Source of the DNA: Ruminiclostridium sp.
Lineage (GTDB): Bacteria > Bacillota > Clostridia > DSM-8532
Direction of reading: 5' to 3'
Length of the DNA stretch: 5,753 bases
Assembly: GCA_003535195.1 (NCBI GenBank)
Contig: DOHN01000194.1
Span: 1-5,753 of the forward strand
In this document: positions 3,656 through 5,753 of the stretch, piece after piece
Layout of the letters: each line of letters opens with the position of its first letter
Position numbering within the stretch: position 1 is the first letter of the stretch
The notes under the pieces: generated by a model
Seen by the model: only the letters and a program-made list of their open reading frames with translations
Database searches by the model: none
Told to the model about the DNA's origin: nothing
Translations under genes and position numbers: made by a program

Positions 3656-5428
3656 TTAGGGATTCGCCAGCTTGTCAAAATACTTGTCTTTATAATGCTT
3701 TAAAAGCTCATTGTAGCTTTCGGTATTCCCACTATGAAGTTCCTTTTTCAGTTTGTGGAAGTCAAATTCACCCGTTGTATTTGTACCTATCACATTAAGC
3801 GCCACGTTGCTGCAATGGTCCGAAATCCGCTCAATATCTGAAAGAATTTCAAGGAAGACCACCCCGCCTTCGGTGGAGCACTGGCCTTGCTTTAACCGGT
3901 TGATATGCTGCTCATGCAGCGTATCACACATAATGTCTATGGTTTCCTCCAACGGCTCTACTCGGGACGCAAGTTGGGGATTGTTCTCTTTAAATGCTGA
4001 AATACTTAATTCAAGTACCTCGATCACCGCATCTACCAAAACACCCAGCTCATTTTTAGCCATAGCCGAAAAGCTTATGCTCTTATCAAAAATTTCGCCG
4101 CTTCTTTCCATGATATTTACGGCGTAATCACCAATGCGCTCAAATTGGGTCACAAGGTAAATGAGGTGAGAAACCACTTTGTTTTCTGGTTTACTGAGAT
4201 TTTTGGCTGTAATTTTTATCAGATAGTTGTTCAGAGAAACTTCAAGCCGGTCCACAACAGATTCTCTTTGATTAATTACATTTACTTTTTCTTCGCTGTA
4301 GTTTGACAACAGTGCCATGGCTTCGATATAGTTTGTCTTCACAGCGGCAGACATGGCTTCTAATGCGCTTCTTGATTGTTGTATAGCCAAAGCCGAAGAG
4401 GTCAGCAGCCTTTCATCCAGCACAGGTATATCAAGTATTGGCTCATCTTGGTGGGTGTTTTTCACCGTCATCTGCGCCAATTTGGCTAAAACACCTGTAA
4501 AGGGTAGAAATGCAATGGTCACAACCACATTGAATAAAGTGTGAAAGTTGGCGATATCGCCCTTATCCATAATATTATTCCAAAAAGACAACCCGAACAA
4601 ATGCTCGGCAGAATAAAGCCCCACCATGAACAATAAGGTTCCGATCACGTTAAAGTAAAGATGCACAAGGGCCGATTGCTTGGCCCCTTTAGAAGCGCCG
4701 ATAGACGCCAGCAGGGGGGTAGAGCAGGTGCCAATGTTTTGCCCTAATATAATGGGTATCGCGCTGCTCCAAGTTACCATTCCGGTGATCGAAAGAGCCT
4801 GCAAAATACCCACCGAGGCCGAAGAGCTTTGCAGCGCAACCGTTACCAGAATACCTGCCAGTATTCCCAAAATCGGGTTTTCCAAACTGGCGAACAGATG
4901 GACAAATGTAGGGGATTCTCTTAACCCCACGACAGAAGCTTCAATGGTAAACATACCTATAAATAAAATGCCAAGGCCCAATAATATCTGGCCGATGTTT
5001 CGTTGCTTGGGCTTTTTAAAAAATACAAATAATATTGCGCCTGCAAAAGCCAGCACCGGAGCAAACGATTTGGGGGTTAAAAGCTTCAGCAAAAGACTGT
5101 CGCCAGACAGGTCAGAAAGGCGGATAATCTGCCCTGTAACGGTTGTGCCGATATTTGCGCCCATAATAATGCCGATGGCTTGCGACAGCTTCATAATGCC
5201 TGAATTGACAAGCCCTATTACAATCACTGTGGTTGCACCGCTGCTTTGTATCAGCCCGGTAATTGTAGCGCCCAACACCACTGCCTTTATGGTGGAAGAG
5301 GTCATGCCTTTTAGTATATTTTCCAGCTTGGAGCCTGCCAGCTTTTCAAGGGCCGACCCCATAATATTCATTCCATACAAAAAAAGGGCAACGCCGCCGG
5401 CCACATTTAACACATCAAAAATTGTCAT
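3656..5428 (-). CDS. Na/Pi cotransporter family protein with C-terminal PhoU-like domain
   Basis: A complete 590-residue membrane protein of the bacterial Na/Pi-cotransporter (NptA/YjbB-like, PNaS) family. The two inverted transport repeats show their signatures: QSSGATT at 61-67 with GANIGTT at 90-96, and QSSSAS at 200-205 with GQNIGT at 229-234. Hydrophobic segments span about residues 5-320. After a linker, residues about 340-560 are helical and PhoU-like, with the paired metal-binding motifs ERIGD (430-434) and ERISD (533-537). The family moves phosphate across the cytoplasmic membrane, in import or export depending on the member; the PhoU part is thought to regulate. Start: GGTGGT at 5435-5440, six bases before ATG. 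It has its own promoter and terminator, so it is monocistronic, and it has no evident functional link to the metal-cofactor operon downstream. Substrate direction cannot be decided. Confidence 0.93.
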   Translation of the reverse strand: MTIFDVLNVAGGVALFLYGMNIMGSALEKLAGSKLENILKGMTSSTIKAVVLGATITGLIQSSGATTVIVIGLVNSGIMKLSQAIGIIMGANIGTTVTGQIIRLSDLSGDSLLLKLLTPKSFAPVLAFAGAILFVFFKKPKQRNIGQILLGLGILFIGMFTIEASVVGLRESPTFVHLFASLENPILGILAGILVTVALQSSSASVGILQALSITGMVTWSSAIPIILGQNIGTCSTPLLASIGASKGAKQSALVHLYFNVIGTLLFMVGLYSAEHLFGLSFWNNIMDKGDIANFHTLFNVVVTIAFLPFTGVLAKLAQMTVKNTHQDEPILDIPVLDERLLTSSALAIQQSRSALEAMSAAVKTNYIEAMALLSNYSEEKVNVINQRESVVDRLEVSLNNYLIKITAKNLSKPENKVVSHLIYLVTQFERIGDYAVNIMERSGEIFDKSISFSAMAKNELGVLVDAVIEVLELSISAFKENNPQLASRVEPLEETIDIMCDTLHEQHINRLKQGQCSTEGGVVFLEILSDIERISDHCSNVALNVIGTNTTGEFDFHKLKKELHSGNTESYNELLKHYKDKYFDKLANP

Positions 5429-5476
5429 CTTTTTACCACCATTTACAGATCATTTTCTATTCTTACAAACGGTTTA

Positions 5477-5505
5477 ATCATATCAGAATTGCAATTTGAT
5501 AACAA
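5477..5505 (-). promoter_or_regulatory. promoter of the Na/Pi cotransporter gene with internal palindromes
   Basis: On the minus strand, -35 TTGTTA (5505-5500, 4 of 6), a 17-bp spacer and -10 TATGAT (5482-5477, 5 of 6). The predicted start is near 5470, a leader of about 42 bases. The spacer contains the perfect palindrome AATTGCAATT (5487-5496), nested in TATCA (5481-5485) and TGATA (5497-5501), so a repressor could bind between the boxes. No clear tandem Pho box was recognised. Confidence 0.6.
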
Positions 5506-5655
5506 CCTGTTTTCTGAAATTTAGGAATATAAAATCGGCGAGCCCTATCAGAAAACAACGTATCCGCAAGAAAGATAGGATTAAAAAAATAGTTTTCACC
5601 TTGTTCTTGTGAGGTAAGCAGAGCCCTGCCAAACATTAAAGTCAACAAAAAAGCC

Positions 5656-5684
5656 TTGACATATAAGGTAATATTTGTTATTAC
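5656..5684 (+). promoter_or_regulatory. promoter of the partial LacI-like gene
   Basis: -35 TTGACA (5656-5661, perfect), a 17-bp spacer, and -10 TATTAC (5679-5684, 4 of 6). The start is expected near 5691, leaving a leader of about 27 bases before the ATG at 5718. Its -10 box is one arm of an inverted repeat. Confidence 0.7.
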
Positions 5685-5694
5685 ATTAGTGATA
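5668..5694. promoter_or_regulatory. inverted repeat over the -10 box, candidate operator
   Basis: GTAATA (5668-5673) and TATTAC (5679-5684) are perfect reverse complements 5 bases apart. The right arm is also the -10 box. A third half-site, GTGATA (5689-5694), pairs with TATTAC in 5 of 6 positions. A protein bound here would block RNA polymerase; autoregulation by the downstream LacI-like protein is a natural guess but unproven. Confidence 0.5.
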
Positions 5695-5717
5695 TTTTTT
5701 GCTTGAATGGTATAAAA

Positions 5718-5753
5718 ATGAGCAAAAAGGTAACCATGGTAGACGCAGCCAAA
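5718..5753 (+). CDS. N-terminus of a probable LacI-family transcriptional regulator (partial)
   Basis: Only 12 codons are visible, reading MSKKVTMVDAAK before the window ends. The VTMVDAAK stretch aligns with the first helix of LacI/PurR-type HTH domains (compare VTLYDVAEYAG of LacI), so the next residues would be expected to be AGVS-like. A consensus promoter lies 34 bases upstream. No good Shine-Dalgarno precedes the ATG at 5718; an alternative ATG at 5736 has AAAGG five bases ahead of it but would cut the LacI-like start. The assignment rests on very few residues. Confidence 0.5.
   Translation, partial: MSKKVTMVDAAK

Larger units (their letters stand above)
5429..5717. other. divergent intergenic region
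   Basis: 289 AT-rich bases between the transporter (leftward) and the partial regulator gene (rightward). It holds a promoter for each gene at its two ends. The middle (about 5510-5650) shows no ORF with a ribosome binding site and no RNA gene; the only structure noted is CCTATC (5544-5549) with GATAGG (5574-5579) around a 24-base loop, too weak to call. Confidence 0.6.

Noticed and set aside
4680..5477. Plus-strand open frame of 265 codons opposite the Na/Pi transporter
   Set aside because: It lies antisense to a clearly recognisable transporter, has no recognisable domain, and its composition is what the complement of a membrane protein gives.
5544..5579. 6-bp inverted repeat CCTATC/GATAGG in the divergent spacer
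   Set aside because: Short arms with a 24-base loop, no T-run and no promoter overlap; expected by chance at this length.
1..5753. CRISPR array, tRNA/rRNA genes, or intact insertion sequence
   Set aside because: No regularly spaced direct repeats, no tRNA cloverleaf or rRNA sequence, and no transposase gene were seen on either strand.

Overview
The window looks like chromosomal DNA of an anaerobic, low-to-mid GC Gram-positive bacterium, most likely a Clostridia (Eubacteriales) member. The reasons are strong AGGAGG-type ribosome binding sites before nearly every gene, sigma-A style promoters, U-tract terminators, and genes typical of strict anaerobes (ferredoxin-containing MinD-type ATPases, a NifX/MTH1175-like protein, a DUF134 regulator). 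The exact taxon cannot be read from the sequence.

Bases 1-3375 carry one minus-strand operon. In transcription order it encodes a DUF5320 Gly/Arg-rich small protein (3299-3021), a DUF134/UPF0251 helix-turn-helix protein (2958-2581), a possible 21-residue peptide (2588-2523), a NifX-like dinitrogenase-cofactor-family protein (2505-2137), two paralogous P-loop ATPases each with two [4Fe-4S] ferredoxin motifs (2135-1275 and 1297-419), and the N-terminal part of a metallo-beta-lactamase-fold hydrolase (413 to beyond base 1). Its promoter (TTGACA, 16 bp, TATACT) lies inside a 14-bp perfect inverted repeat built from CATATG-centred palindromes, so the operon is very probably switched by a dimeric regulator. 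The ensemble resembles the 'orange protein' type clusters of anaerobes. It probably handles an Fe-S or mixed-metal cofactor, but its substrate is not known from the sequence.

Bases 3376-3655 are non-coding. They hold a rho-independent terminator for the upstream gene, with a second copy of its stem sequence that could form a competing hairpin, a GC-rich structured 3' UTR, and a stretch of unknown nature that may be a repeat or a gene remnant.

Bases 3656-5428 encode, on the minus strand, a complete Na/Pi-cotransporter-family membrane protein with a C-terminal PhoU-like domain, with its own promoter at 5477-5505. The last 325 bases are a divergent intergenic region. It ends with a plus-strand promoter overlapped by an inverted repeat and the first 12 codons of what is probably a LacI-family regulator running off the window.

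The most interesting material is the metal-cofactor operon with its double operator, the intercistronic hairpins and small ORF within it, and the possible antiterminator/terminator switch between the transporter and the operon.
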